NCBI GenBank assembly: GCA_964416905.1
Contig: CAYQFL010000001.1
Location: forward strand, 62,001-126,000
From: JASKKU01 sp964416905
GTDB taxonomy: Archaea; Nanobdellota; Nanobdellia; Woesearchaeales; JASKKU01
Direction of reading: 5' to 3'
DNA: 64,000 nt
Below the pieces are notes generated by a model, which saw nothing but the letters and a program-made list of their open reading frames with translations, had not been told where the DNA came from and searched no databases. Positions 41,180-50,621 of this stretch are shown here, in pieces; the stretch's first letter is position 1, and the number at the start of each line of letters is the position of its first letter. The translations under genes and the position numbers were made by a program.

Positions 41180-42466
41180 CTAATTTTTATTTGCCAACTT
41201 GACTTTTTTAGTTTCTCTTTGCTTACTTTTCTTTTCAGTTTTACTCTTTTTTTCCGGGTTTAAATCGGATTTGAACTCTTTTATTGCTTTTTCTCTCTTC
41301 AAAGCATTTATTCTTTCTTTTATGTCCTGAAAAATATTCATAAAAAAAATAAACGCTTCATAAGGACTTTCATAAGGGTTAAAGTATTTATGAACATCTC
41401 CATCCGAAAAATATTTAGTGCACATATAATAAAAATGATCTGAAGTCTGGAGCTTTCTCCAATCTTCAAGTAAACTTTTATCATTCAGTTCTTTAATCTC
41501 TTTCTCGATAGAATAAATCTTTTCTAATGCGGAATCCTGCATAGCATTACTTCTCCAAGCAGAGATATCTCTTTCTATATCCGCCCAGGAAATTAAATGT
41601 GGTACATCAACTTCGCCAACAGGGTTGAATTTTTCGATTGCTAAAGATGGTGTAGTAAATGAATGGCCTTCCTCAAGCAATTTTTTAGGTAAATGCTTCA
41701 TAAAATCAAAAATTCCTGTATCCTTCCATTGATGTTCACCAAAGGTTTCATAATCCATAAACAAGTTTAGAATCTGACCATCAATAGCATTTACCCAAGC
41801 CACATATTTTTCAACTGTTAACGGCCACTCCTTCCAATTCCTATCTGAAAATCTAAATGCGATATCATCTGAAAGCTGATAATTCTTTAACAGCAAAGGC
41901 AGCTTAGAACCTTTCGCATAATAAACATAATTAGGACTACGCCATCCAAGGATATGATCAGCACCTTCTGTAATGACTGCTTTAAAGCCCATCTTCTTGG
42001 CAACTTCAGCAAGATTGTTTTCATAAATTAACTCAGTATTCCTGAATACAACAGGTTCTTTACCAAATAAAGATTTAACTTTCTCATAATGCAATTTAAC
42101 CTGCTCAAAGAATTCAGCTATTGAATAAAGATATGCTAAGGAATGATAATATGTTTCCCCAAGAATCTCAACATTCTCGTGAGAGACTAATTTCTTAAAA
42201 CTATCTAAAGTATGCGGACTGTATTCTTTAAGTTGGTCTAAAAAAACACCTGAGAAACTAAAAGTTATCTTAAACTCAGGATACTTTTCTAATAGAGTCA
42301 GCAGCAAAGAATTCATTGGTAAATAGCATTTCTTACTAACTTTCTTAATAATCTCTGCGTTCTTCTTCTTATCAAAATAATCGTGATTCCTGCCTATGTC
42401 AAAAACTCTATAATCCCTTACCCTGTAAGGTTGATGAACCTGAAAATAAAAATTAACTTCTACCAT
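41180..42466 (-). CDS. GH57 alpha-amylase / 4-alpha-glucanotransferase family enzyme
   Basis: The 428-residue protein has the GH57 conserved regions in order: HQPYRV (region 1), GETYYHSLAYLYS (2), FRNTELIYENN with the presumed nucleophile Glu (3), FMDYETFGEH with the acid/base Asp (4), and a later WADIERDISAWRSNAMQ (5). It acts on alpha-1,4-glucans. The C-terminus is Lys rich. It overlaps the GT4 gene by 14 bases, a tight pairing seen in archaeal glycogen and starch clusters. Confidence 0.9.
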   Translation of the reverse strand: MVEVNFYFQVHQPYRVRDYRVFDIGRNHDYFDKKKNAEIIKKVSKKCYLPMNSLLLTLLEKYPEFKITFSFSGVFLDQLKEYSPHTLDSFKKLVSHENVEILGETYYHSLAYLYSIAEFFEQVKLHYEKVKSLFGKEPVVFRNTELIYENNLAEVAKKMGFKAVITEGADHILGWRSPNYVYYAKGSKLPLLLKNYQLSDDIAFRFSDRNWKEWPLTVEKYVAWVNAIDGQILNLFMDYETFGEHQWKDTGIFDFMKHLPKKLLEEGHSFTTPSLAIEKFNPVGEVDVPHLISWADIERDISAWRSNAMQDSALEKIYSIEKEIKELNDKSLLEDWRKLQTSDHFYYMCTKYFSDGDVHKYFNPYESPYEAFIFFMNIFQDIKERINALKREKAIKEFKSDLNPEKKSKTEKKSKQRETKKVKLANKN

Positions 42467-43676
42467 TTAACACCTCTTCATAAATCTTATTAAGTTTCTC
42501 TGCAGCTCTATCCCAGTTAATGTTGGTAATTTCTAAAAATGCATGTGTTTTCAAGGTTTCCCTTAATTCTTGATACTTTAAGATAGAAATAATGTAATTT
42601 GCCATCTTATTGACATCCCAGTAATCAACCTTTAAGCAGTTATTAAGAACTTCTGAGACTCCAGATTGTTTTGAGATTATTACTGGAGTTCCATTAGCTA
42701 TTGCTTCCAGAGGAGTTATCCCAAAAGGTTCAGAAACAGAAGGCATAACATAAACATCTGACATCGCATAAATCTTGTCTAACTCCTTCCCTCTCAAAAA
42801 CCCCGTGAATATAACCTTATCAGATAACCCCAGCTCAGCAACTCGATTAATCATTGCAGGCAACATGTCTCCGCTGCCCGTAACCAAAAATTTAACGTTT
42901 GGGACATATTCACTTACAATCTTAGCTGCCTCAACAAAATACAAAGGGCCTTTTTGAATAGTGATTCTTCCTACGAAAGAAACTATGTGGTCTTTTGGAA
43001 ATATCTTGACATCATAAAACTTTTCCTTGTTATTAAGCAGAACTCCGTTATGGACAACCTCAACTTTATCTGGATTGATTCCATATTTTTCAATTACAGT
43101 TCTCCTTGTAAACTCGCTAACTGCTACAATCAAATCAGCCTCTTCAAAACCTTTCTTTTCTATGTCATAAACACGTTGATCAATTCCAATAACTCCCCTG
43201 TCAAAACTGGTAGCGTGAATGTGCAAAACCAAAGGTTTACCTGTTTTCTTCTTGAGATTTATTGCCGCAGGATAAGTCATCCAATCGTGCGCATGAATTA
43301 TATCAAAATCAAAGTTATCTGCAACTAAAAGAACCTTATCAGCAAAAGCATTGACTTCTTCGAAGATTCTATTACTGTAAAGCTCGAATTTCTTGCCTTT
43401 AACCGTATCATTCTTAAACACTGCAAAACTCGGCAAAGATTCATGATAAGGCACTATGCCTGAATCAATAGGAATATATTTCTCCAGATGCTCGATATCT
43501 ATGCCTGCATTGATAACCTTTAAGAAATCATAATCAAATTCCGCTGGGGCTTTTGGTACAACGAAAATAACCTTAACCCCTAGAGCAGAGAGTGCTTTGG
43601 TTAAACCATAGCATGCAGTACCCAATCCACCAACATTATACGGTGGAAATTCCCATCCAAGCATAAATACCTTCAT
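42453..43676 (-). CDS. GT4-type glycosyltransferase in glycogen cluster
   Basis: The 407-residue GT-B enzyme has MLGWEFPPYNVGGLGTACYG at the N-terminus, IHAHDWMTYPAAINL, VVHNGV, the nucleotide-sugar domain start VSFVGRITIQKGPLYF and the E-x7-E motif SEPFGITPLEA. It resembles archaeal GlgA-like/GT4 synthases. With the GT3 synthase 2 kb away, the two may divide priming and elongation; that is inference. It is the first gene of the minus-strand cluster running to 36087. Confidence 0.87.
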   Translation of the reverse strand: MKVFMLGWEFPPYNVGGLGTACYGLTKALSALGVKVIFVVPKAPAEFDYDFLKVINAGIDIEHLEKYIPIDSGIVPYHESLPSFAVFKNDTVKGKKFELYSNRIFEEVNAFADKVLLVADNFDFDIIHAHDWMTYPAAINLKKKTGKPLVLHIHATSFDRGVIGIDQRVYDIEKKGFEEADLIVAVSEFTRRTVIEKYGINPDKVEVVHNGVLLNNKEKFYDVKIFPKDHIVSFVGRITIQKGPLYFVEAAKIVSEYVPNVKFLVTGSGDMLPAMINRVAELGLSDKVIFTGFLRGKELDKIYAMSDVYVMPSVSEPFGITPLEAIANGTPVIISKQSGVSEVLNNCLKVDYWDVNKMANYIISILKYQELRETLKTHAFLEITNINWDRAAEKLNKIYEEVLNGRS

Positions 43677-43884
43677 ATGACTACCTCAGCGCCCTCTTTC
43701 GAAAGAATCGCAGTTATCCGTTTCACAAAACCCAAGTTTGTTCAAGCTATTACGACAAAACATTTTATTTAAGGATTACTTATCACTCCAAAGTACAAAC
43801 TTAAAGAAAATGTTCTAAAGAATGAAACACAAACGAATAAAATATTCAAAAAATTTAAATAATGAATATAAAGGTTAAAAAATC

Positions 43885-44349
43885 ATGAAGCTCGAGGAAC
43901 ATATTTTATATTCAACAATCTTTGCAGTAATCGTATTTTTAGCAGTTAAAAACATCATACTAATCATAACCTTTCTGATATCGGCTATATTAATAGATTT
44001 AGACCACCTGCTTGACTATTTTATCTTTCACCCCATGGATTTTATTCATCCAATTCAATTCTTAAGAAAAAGAATAAAATATTTCTTATCATGCAAATGG
44101 TACAAAAAGAAAGTGTTTGTGTTCTTACATTCTTTTGAACTTGTTGGGAGCACCTTAGCTCTAGCAATCCTCTTAAACAACAAAATATTGCTGTTCACAA
44201 CTCTTGGATTTTCTTTCCATTTACTCCTTGATATCTTAGGAAACGTATTAAAAAAACGATCTATAAAAAAGCTCAGGTTCTATTTTTTAACTTATAGAGC
44301 ATCAAAAAAATTCTTAGTTAACAAACTATTAAACGTAAGAAATATTTAG
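43885..44349 (+). CDS. Integral membrane protein, DUF457/YdjM metal-dependent hydrolase type
   Basis: The 154-residue protein has three to four membrane helices and a pattern of acidic and His residues, IDLDHLLDYF, VFLHSFELVGSTL and FSFHLLLDILG, which matches the DxDH...H...HxxxD pattern of membrane-bound predicted metal-dependent hydrolases. The substrate is unknown. TTTAAAT lies 28 bases before the ATG, supporting the start. Confidence 0.65.
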   Translation: MKLEEHILYSTIFAVIVFLAVKNIILIITFLISAILIDLDHLLDYFIFHPMDFIHPIQFLRKRIKYFLSCKWYKKKVFVFLHSFELVGSTLALAILLNNKILLFTTLGFSFHLLLDILGNVLKKRSIKKLRFYFLTYRASKKFLVNKLLNVRNI

Positions 44350-44427
44350 ACTATCCATATAAGAAAAATTTGTTCAAAAATTCAAAAGATTTTTAACTGC
44401 ACTCTTTCTCCAAACAAAACACTTAAG

Positions 44428-45072
44428 ATGAGAATTAAAAAAACTCTTAAACAAATTAAAAAGGGTTGGGACTTTATCTGGAAGGGCGATTCTATCACTA
44501 GTTGGGTTCTGGCTTTTGCTGTTTCATATTTAATTGTTAAATTCATTTTCTTTCCAGTACTTGAACTTTCGCTAAATACTGATTTGCCATTGGTAGCAGT
44601 TGTTTCAGGAAGCATGGATCATAGGCTAAATGAACAAGGAGTTATCTGTGGAAAAGCGCCAACAAATTATTCTGATACATTCGATAATTTTTGGAGCGTT
44701 TGTGGCGATTGGTATGAGAAAAGAAACATAACAAAAGAAGTGTTCTGCAACTTTCCATTTAGTGATGGATTCCATAAAGGAGACATTATGATAATATATG
44801 ATCCAGGAATTGATAACATACAAATTGGTGATGTCGTTGTATTTGATTCCTTGTTTTTAAAATATCCAATAATTCACAGAGTTGTAAACAAAACTGTTAT
44901 TAATAACACTGCATACTTTGAAACTAAAGGCGATCACAACCCAGGTCAAAATTTTGATGAGCATGAGCTAACTAAAGAGAGAATTCATGGTAAAGCCGTA
45001 TTCAGAATTCCGTACTTAGGTTATCCAAAGATTTGGTTATTTGAACTTTATCAAAAAATGTTCAAAAGGTGA
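44428..45072 (+). CDS. Signal peptidase I, archaeal/ER Sec11 type
   Basis: The 214-residue membrane protease has one N-terminal membrane helix (about 25-45). The catalytic Ser is in AVVSGSMDH and the His that replaces bacterial Lys is in PIIHRVVNK, with the conserved Asp in TKGDHNPG. An unusually long insert between the Ser and the next core strand (about 70-110, with four Cys) distinguishes it. It removes signal peptides from Sec substrates such as the secreted proteins in this window. Confidence 0.9.
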   Translation: MRIKKTLKQIKKGWDFIWKGDSITSWVLAFAVSYLIVKFIFFPVLELSLNTDLPLVAVVSGSMDHRLNEQGVICGKAPTNYSDTFDNFWSVCGDWYEKRNITKEVFCNFPFSDGFHKGDIMIIYDPGIDNIQIGDVVVFDSLFLKYPIIHRVVNKTVINNTAYFETKGDHNPGQNFDEHELTKERIHGKAVFRIPYLGYPKIWLFELYQKMFKR

Positions 45073-45077
45073 TTCTA

Positions 45078-45407
45078 ATGAACATGTTCTGTAAGAAATG
45101 TGGCGGATTACTTGTTCCTAAAACTGTGGGGAAAAAAAAGAAACTTGTTTGTTTAAAATGTGGTTACGAAGTTGATGTTGACAAGAGTTCTGGAACCAAG
45201 ATTAGCGAATCCCTCAAGAAAAGCAAAGAAATCGAAATTGTTGAGAAAAACAATGAAGAGAACTTACCAATAACAGATGCAGAATGTCCTAAATGCGGAA
45301 ATAATAAAGCATACTTCTGGTTAGTACAAACAAGAGCATCTGACGAAGCTGAAACTAAATTCTTAAAATGCACGAAATGTAGTCATGTTTGGCGGGATTA
45401 CGAATAA
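45078..45407 (+). CDS. tfs: Transcript cleavage factor TFS
   Basis: TFIIS/RPB9-like protein of about 109 residues with two zinc ribbons: FCKKCGGLLVPKT...CLKCGYEV and CPKCGNNKAYFWL...CTKCSHVW. The catalytic acidic hairpin reads QTRASDEAETKF, containing the Asp-Glu pair that triggers RNA cleavage by the polymerase. GGTGA lies 5-7 bases before the ATG at 45078; a GTG at 45069 and an ATG at 45084 are alternatives. It overlaps or abuts the signal peptidase gene. Confidence 0.92.
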   Translation: MNMFCKKCGGLLVPKTVGKKKKLVCLKCGYEVDVDKSSGTKISESLKKSKEIEIVEKNNEENLPITDAECPKCGNNKAYFWLVQTRASDEAETKFLKCTKCSHVWRDYE

Positions 45408-45423
45408 AAAACAAAAATCTAAC

Positions 45424-45639
45424 ATGAGAATCACTGTAAAGGTCCGGACAAACAAGTCACATCAAAAAGTCGCATTTAACAAAGAGTTAGGACTTTATGA
45501 AATAGACTTAAAATCCAATCCAGTAAAAGGAAAAGCCAACAAAGAACTAATATCGCTTCTAAAAGAGCATTTTAAGAAGAAAGATATAAGAATTGTTAGC
45601 GGAAAACTATCTAAAACAAAAATAATTGAAATAAATTAA
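45424..45639 (+). CDS. DUF167 (YggU-like) protein
   Basis: The 71-residue protein reads MRITVKVRTNKSHQKV ... NPVKGKANKELISLLKEHF, then IRIVSGKLSKTKIIEI, the DUF167 core. Function unknown across bacteria and archaea. A longer frame starts at 45385 inside tfs, but the family begins at the ATG at 45424. It is co-directional with tfs and probably in its operon. Confidence 0.85.
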   Translation: MRITVKVRTNKSHQKVAFNKELGLYEIDLKSNPVKGKANKELISLLKEHFKKKDIRIVSGKLSKTKIIEIN

Positions 45640-45645
45640 AAAAGC

Positions 45646-46803
45646 TTATTTTTTAGATTTCTTGATAAACTCCAAAAAAGGCAGAGTTCCTTTTGCAATG
45701 TATTCTAAAGCTGCGCCGCCTCCTGTTGAAACGAAATCAAATTTGTCTAACAAGTTTAGCTGATTTAACAAAGAGAGCGTATCACCACCACCAACAATTT
45801 TGTAACATGATTTGGTTAAAGAAAGCAAAGACGCGAATTCTTCTGAACCTGTTCTAAATTCAGCAATTTCATATTTTCCAAGCGGACCATTCCAGAAAAC
45901 AGTCTTTGATTTCAAAACATATTCTAGAAACAAGAGAACAGATTTAGAACCAATGTCTGCTCCATAAAAAGATTTAGGTATAGCTGCAGCATTAACAGTT
46001 CTAAGATTCTTGGCTTCATCTAAGCTCTTTGAAATAACTATATCTTGAGGCAAAACAATTTTCTTTGATTTAAGCAAAGCATTAGCTTCCTCAACCATCT
46101 CAGGTTCCCATAAAGAATTACCAATCTCAAAACCTTTAGCTTTATAGAACGTAAAAATCATTGCGCCCCCAAGCATGATATAATCAACTTTTTTAATCAA
46201 AGACTTAATAACAGGTAGCTTTGTAGAAAGTTTGGAGCCACCGAGCACAACAGCTATTGGTTTCTTCTTGTTTGAGAAATCCAGGTTTTCTAACTCTTGT
46301 TTAACTAAAAACCCTATGCACGATTTTATATGTTTTGCTATGCCATACGTTGATGCGTGTTTCCTATGCATCGTTGCAAAAGCGTCATTAACAAAAACAT
46401 CACCCAAGGTTGATAAAAGATAAGCAAAACCCTCATCGTTCTCTGTTTCTTTCTTATAGAATCTAATGTTTTCTAAAAGAACAATGCCTTTTTTCTCAGG
46501 TTTCTCTAATTCATCACTGAGCTTTTTGAAGATTACTTTTCTGTTCAACAATTCTGATAACCTCTCTGCAACAGGCTTTAAAGATAAAGTTTTGTCAAAC
46601 CCGGAAGGTCTCCCCAAATGAGATATTATTATCAACTTTTTAGGTTTTTTACCTAAGATGTAAGTTATTGTTGGTAATGCTGCTCTAATTCTTGTATCAT
46701 CAACAATCTTTCCATTTTTTAGACCAACGTTAAAATCACATCTTAAAACAACCCTTTTGTTAGAAATACGAAACCTTGTTATGAAAGGTAGTTTCTCTCT
46801 CAT
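45646..46803 (-). CDS. pgk: Phosphoglycerate kinase
   Basis: Transfers phosphate between 1,3-bisphosphoglycerate and ADP. Motifs: VVLRCDFNVGLKNGKI, IISHLGRPSGFD, VNDAFATMHRKHASTYGIA, VLGGSKLSTKLPVIK, FWNGPLGKYE and the nucleotide region VGGGDTLSLLN with FVSTGGGAALEYI. The ~385-residue length is normal. An in-frame TTG at 46824 exists but the ATG at 46803 (MREKLPF) follows TATA-like sequences by 30-50 bases and is preferred. Confidence 0.95.
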   Translation of the reverse strand: MREKLPFITRFRISNKRVVLRCDFNVGLKNGKIVDDTRIRAALPTITYILGKKPKKLIIISHLGRPSGFDKTLSLKPVAERLSELLNRKVIFKKLSDELEKPEKKGIVLLENIRFYKKETENDEGFAYLLSTLGDVFVNDAFATMHRKHASTYGIAKHIKSCIGFLVKQELENLDFSNKKKPIAVVLGGSKLSTKLPVIKSLIKKVDYIMLGGAMIFTFYKAKGFEIGNSLWEPEMVEEANALLKSKKIVLPQDIVISKSLDEAKNLRTVNAAAIPKSFYGADIGSKSVLLFLEYVLKSKTVFWNGPLGKYEIAEFRTGSEEFASLLSLTKSCYKIVGGGDTLSLLNQLNLLDKFDFVSTGGGAALEYIAKGTLPFLEFIKKSKK

Positions 46804-46917
46804 TTGAAAACCTCTAAAAATCAAAATTAGTCATTATAAATCAAGAGAAGTTTAAATATTTTTAGATTTAAAGATACAAAACAAAATGAAAGTCAAGCAA
46901 TAAAATAAATACAAAAA

Positions 46918-48003
46918 TCACTCCGAATCAGAAATAATTAATTTGTTATTATCAACAACAAACTTGTAATTTTTTGCAGGCTTGAACCTACAAGCCTTTG
47001 CAATGTACTGTGGTAAGATAACATTGTTCCCTTTAAACTCGAATTCGGATATAATCTCCACCTTGTTATTGTTTTCTCCATCTAAACTAATACCCAACTC
47101 AGAAAATAAATTTGCTTTTTCTTTACTTTGTTTATCCTTGAAACGCACAGTATTCCTATACAATTGTTCTGCAATAACTTCTGCGAGATTAACTCCTGTA
47201 GCTTGAGTTGCACCCTGTAATCCTGGGCTTAAATTTACTTCAATAACCAAAGGGCCCTTATATGTTGGAAGAATATCTATTGCACAGATATCTGCGTTCA
47301 TTGCTTTGGCTGTTTTGAAAGCTATTTTTTTAAGCTCTTGTGTTACCTCAATTCGTCCTACAGAACCGCCAAGGTGTACATTAGCTCTTTTTTCTTCACC
47401 ATTAGCAATTCGTTTGTAACCAAAAACTTTTTCGCCAATAACCAAAAGCCTATAATCTATACCGTCAGTTTCAACATATTCTTGTATCAAAAAAGGCTGC
47501 TTTAACTGAGCTAAAGCGTCTAAAAAAGAGGATGCTGCAGCAAAACTTTCGATGTAAATAACTCCTTTTCCCTGAGTTCCTCGAGGCAATTTTACAATTA
47601 ACGGATACTGTGCAGTCTTGATAAAAGATTTAACAGATGCATAATTTGAAAACAAATACGTTTTCGGCATTGGAACGCCTGCTTTTTCTAATACAAGATG
47701 AGTTAAAATCTTATCATGACCTATATCAAAAGAAGCGGGATGGATTGGTTGATAAGCTTGATTAAAAAAAGCTTCAGATAATGCCCTTAAAGCTGTGGAA
47801 TATCTATACGAACCTTTAATATAAACACAATCAAAATTTTTCTCTATGGGTTTACCATCTACAAAAATGTTTGAATCTTTACCACCTAAGGAAATCTCTA
47901 CACCTTTAAGATTATAATGAATTACCTCATCAAAGAATTTTTTCAAGGCTTCATAAGTCCATTGAGAACTCTTACTTCCTAAGCTAAAAAAAGCGCATCT
48001 CAT
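46918..48003 (-). CDS. rimK: RimK-family ATP-grasp ligase
   Basis: The ~361-residue ATP-grasp enzyme has YPLIVKLPRGTQGKGVIYIE (ATP binding), FLIQEYVETDGIDYRLLVIG, and metal ligands in AIDILPTYKGPLVIEVNLSPG. RimK-type enzymes add Glu or amino acids to protein or metabolite C-termini; the substrate here is unknown. The last ~50 residues (NNVILPQYIAKACRFKPAKN) are an extra domain not usual in RimK and look AbrB/SpoVT-like. An ATG at 48033 is also in frame; 48003 (MRCAFFSLG) fits the family start. It is coupled with the retropepsin-like gene upstream. Confidence 0.85.
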   Translation of the reverse strand: MRCAFFSLGSKSSQWTYEALKKFFDEVIHYNLKGVEISLGGKDSNIFVDGKPIEKNFDCVYIKGSYRYSTALRALSEAFFNQAYQPIHPASFDIGHDKILTHLVLEKAGVPMPKTYLFSNYASVKSFIKTAQYPLIVKLPRGTQGKGVIYIESFAAASSFLDALAQLKQPFLIQEYVETDGIDYRLLVIGEKVFGYKRIANGEEKRANVHLGGSVGRIEVTQELKKIAFKTAKAMNADICAIDILPTYKGPLVIEVNLSPGLQGATQATGVNLAEVIAEQLYRNTVRFKDKQSKEKANLFSELGISLDGENNNKVEIISEFEFKGNNVILPQYIAKACRFKPAKNYKFVVDNNKLIISDSE

Positions 48004-48016
48004 TTTATCACTTAAT

Positions 48017-48373
48017 TTATTTTTTATCTTCATTTAAATTTGGATCTATAAGCACAGGCAGTTTCCTTAGAAGATTTCTACCAATAAGAACAGGATACTT
48101 CATATGAGCCCTGTCAGCAACAGTAAAATAAGTTGAAACCTCAACACCTTTAATCCTTATTTTAGCGCGAACAACCGGCCGTTTATCTTTACCTAAGCTG
48201 GATTTAATAGTTTTGACTCTAACAATCGGTCCTAAAAACAAATCAGACGCTAAACTAACATCTATAGAAGAGGTTGCTGCACCAGTATCAATCCTTGCTC
48301 GCACGGTCTTTGAGTTTTTTTCCCCAACAATTTCTACCTTCTCAGTCAAACCAATTATCTTACGGTCTTCCAT
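48017..48373 (-). CDS. RimK-associated retropepsin-like protease (RimB, COG4067)
   Basis: The 118-residue protein has the aspartic protease core VRARIDTGAATSSIDVSLAS and the closing hydrophobic GRNLLRKLPVLIDP. The catalytic Asp-Thr-Gly is intact. Partner genes of RimK encode such proteases, described as removing or trimming the added residues. It sits directly before rimK (13-base gap), supporting a modification/removal pair. Confidence 0.85.
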   Translation of the reverse strand: MEDRKIIGLTEKVEIVGEKNSKTVRARIDTGAATSSIDVSLASDLFLGPIVRVKTIKSSLGKDKRPVVRAKIRIKGVEVSTYFTVADRAHMKYPVLIGRNLLRKLPVLIDPNLNEDKK

Positions 48374-48399
48374 TTTGCATCAACTAAATCCATTAAAGT

Positions 48400-49869
48400 T
48401 TACTCATTCGACTCCTTTAACACAACAAAAGGAATGACATCTCTTATCGAATCTTGTTCAGTTAAAAACATTACTAACCTGTCAATTCCTATACCTAAAC
48501 CGCCTGTTGGAGGCATACCATGCTCTAAAGCAATTAAGAAATCATCATCTTTTGGCGGCGCTTCCTCGTCACCAAGTTTCCTATTTCGTTCCTGTTCTTC
48601 AAACCTTTCTCTTTGATCAACAGGATCATTCAATTCTGAGTAAGCATTAGCGAACTCCTCGCCTGCAATAAACAACTCAAACCTTTCTGTTAACCCAGGT
48701 TTACTCCTGTGAACCTTTGTTAATGGAGACACCTCTTTAGGATAATCTAATATAAAGGTAGGCTGTATTAGCTTTTCCTGCACAAGCTCTTCAAAGATAA
48801 CATTAATCAATAAACCTTTAGTAATCTCTCCAGCAAGCTCGACATCTAAAGTATCAACAATCTCTTTAAGTTCTTCAAGACTCATCTTTTCTACATCATA
48901 ACCAGTATATTGCTTTATCGCATCATACATAGTTAATCTGGCAAAAGGCTTGCTAAGGTCAATCACATGTCCTCTAAATTTAATCTTATCTTTCTTTACC
49001 ACATCTTTAGCCAAAGCTTTAATCAAAGTTTCAGTTAAATTCATCATTTCATTATAATCAACATAAGCCTGATAAAGTTCAATCATGCTGAACTCAGGAT
49101 TATGCATCGTATCCATTCCTTCGTTCCTAAAATTCTTACCAATCTCAAATACTTTCTCGTAACCACCAATAATTAACCTTTTTAGATATAATTCTAAAGA
49201 AATTCTTAGATAAAGGTCCCTATCTAAAGCATTATGGTGAGTTATAAACGGTCTGGCATTTGCGCCACCGTAAACCGCTTGTAAAATAGGTGTTTCTAAT
49301 TCAATAAAACCTCGTTCATACAAGAATTGTCTTATATACTTAATAATCTCATGTCTCTTTCTGAAAACTTCTCTTGTAGCAAGGTTCATAATCAAATCGA
49401 GGTATCTATATCTCTGCTTCAAATCAGGGTCGTTTATACCGTGATACTTTTCTGGCAAACCTCTCAAAGATTTTGAAAGAATCTCAAATTTCTCTACAAA
49501 AATGCTCAGCTCTCCAGCTTTGGTTCTGGAAACTTTACCATAGACACCACAAAAATCACCAATGTCTAACAAAGAAAGATTATCAAAATCTTTTGTTGTA
49601 TCTTTCTTGAAAACTACTTGTAAATCGCCAAACTCATCTCTAAGAGTTAAAAACGCAATTTTTCCCAAAACCCTTCGAGTTATAACTCTGCCAGCAAAAC
49701 TAACAACTTCTTCAGAAAATCCTCCTTGAGCAATATCTTTGTATTTCTCTTTAATTTGAGTACTGGAATATTTTTTATCAAAAGTGTATGGAAAAGGATT
49801 TATACCTTTTTCACGAAGTGCTTTAATTCTTTCCTTTCCCCTTTCAATCAGGTTATCTCCCAAAGCCAT
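48400..49869 (-). CDS. lysS: Lysyl-tRNA synthetase, class II
   Basis: The 489-residue protein has an N-terminal OB-fold anticodon domain (VVSFAGRVITRRVLGKIAFL) and a class II catalytic core: motif 1 around RGFIELETPIL, motif 2 FEIGKNFRNEGMDTMHNPEF, and motif 3 GLGIGIDRLVMFLTEQDSIR. This is the bacterial/eukaryote-like class II LysRS; many archaea use the unrelated class I enzyme. No class I LysRS is in the window. Confidence 0.95.
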   Translation of the reverse strand: MALGDNLIERGKERIKALREKGINPFPYTFDKKYSSTQIKEKYKDIAQGGFSEEVVSFAGRVITRRVLGKIAFLTLRDEFGDLQVVFKKDTTKDFDNLSLLDIGDFCGVYGKVSRTKAGELSIFVEKFEILSKSLRGLPEKYHGINDPDLKQRYRYLDLIMNLATREVFRKRHEIIKYIRQFLYERGFIELETPILQAVYGGANARPFITHHNALDRDLYLRISLELYLKRLIIGGYEKVFEIGKNFRNEGMDTMHNPEFSMIELYQAYVDYNEMMNLTETLIKALAKDVVKKDKIKFRGHVIDLSKPFARLTMYDAIKQYTGYDVEKMSLEELKEIVDTLDVELAGEITKGLLINVIFEELVQEKLIQPTFILDYPKEVSPLTKVHRSKPGLTERFELFIAGEEFANAYSELNDPVDQRERFEEQERNRKLGDEEAPPKDDDFLIALEHGMPPTGGLGIGIDRLVMFLTEQDSIRDVIPFVVLKESNE

Positions 49870-50025
49870 TTTCCAAAGACAATTAGCTGTCTATTTTTAA
49901 ATTTTGCCATAATCTAGCAAAAATCCTGTATTGAATTCTAAAACATAAACAAAAATAACTCAAATAAGTTGTTTGATTAATAAAAACTCAAAGCTTTTAA
50001 AAACAGAAAATCATCCAATAAGATT

Positions 50026-50592
50026 ATGAGCTTTGATGATATTAAAAAAGGCATACTTTGGAAGATGCATAATCTAGATAAATCACATAAGAAAAGTATA
50101 GATGAAAAGATAAGGAAACTTTGCGAAATCATAAATGAAAAGAACAATTATGTTACAACAAGCTCCTGTTCAGGAAGAATTTCTGTAACAAAACATAAAG
50201 AAACAAAATCGCCCAATGCTTGGATTTTCAAATCTCACGACAAAATTTCTGTTAAAGATCTATTAAACTTAGAGCTACCAGAAGATTTATGTTTACTCAA
50301 AATGGAGAGTGCAATCCTTCATGTAGCCTGCGATAGCATAGATAGTGCAAAAAAGCTTTTGAACATCGCAAGAGAATGCGGATTTAAAAGATCCGGGATA
50401 ATCTCAATAAAACCAAATAAGAAGGTGATTGAGATTTTGTCAACAGAAAGCTTAGCTGTGCCATTTTCCAAAGATGGAACGCTTCTAGTAAGCAAAGAAT
50501 ATTTAGAGCTTTGCGTAGATTTAGCAAACAAAAAACTAGAAAGAACTCATGAAAAAATTAAAAAACTCGAAGAAGCAGTAAAAACCATATAA
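50026..50592 (+). CDS. taw3: tRNA(Phe) wybutosine-pathway methyltransferase Taw3 (Tyw3)
   Basis: The 188-residue protein has the Tyw3 signature TTSSCSGRISV followed by WIFKSHDKISVKD and LHVACDSIDSAKKLLNIARE with SGIISIKPNKKVI and the SLAVPF motif. It methylates the wyosine intermediate at position 37 of tRNA-Phe. TTTTAAAA about 28 bases before the ATG supports a leaderless start. Confidence 0.9.
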   Translation: MSFDDIKKGILWKMHNLDKSHKKSIDEKIRKLCEIINEKNNYVTTSSCSGRISVTKHKETKSPNAWIFKSHDKISVKDLLNLELPEDLCLLKMESAILHVACDSIDSAKKLLNIARECGFKRSGIISIKPNKKVIEILSTESLAVPFSKDGTLLVSKEYLELCVDLANKKLERTHEKIKKLEEAVKTI

Positions 50593-50621
50593 GTTATAAG
50601 AACTTAAGCTAAAAAGATAAT

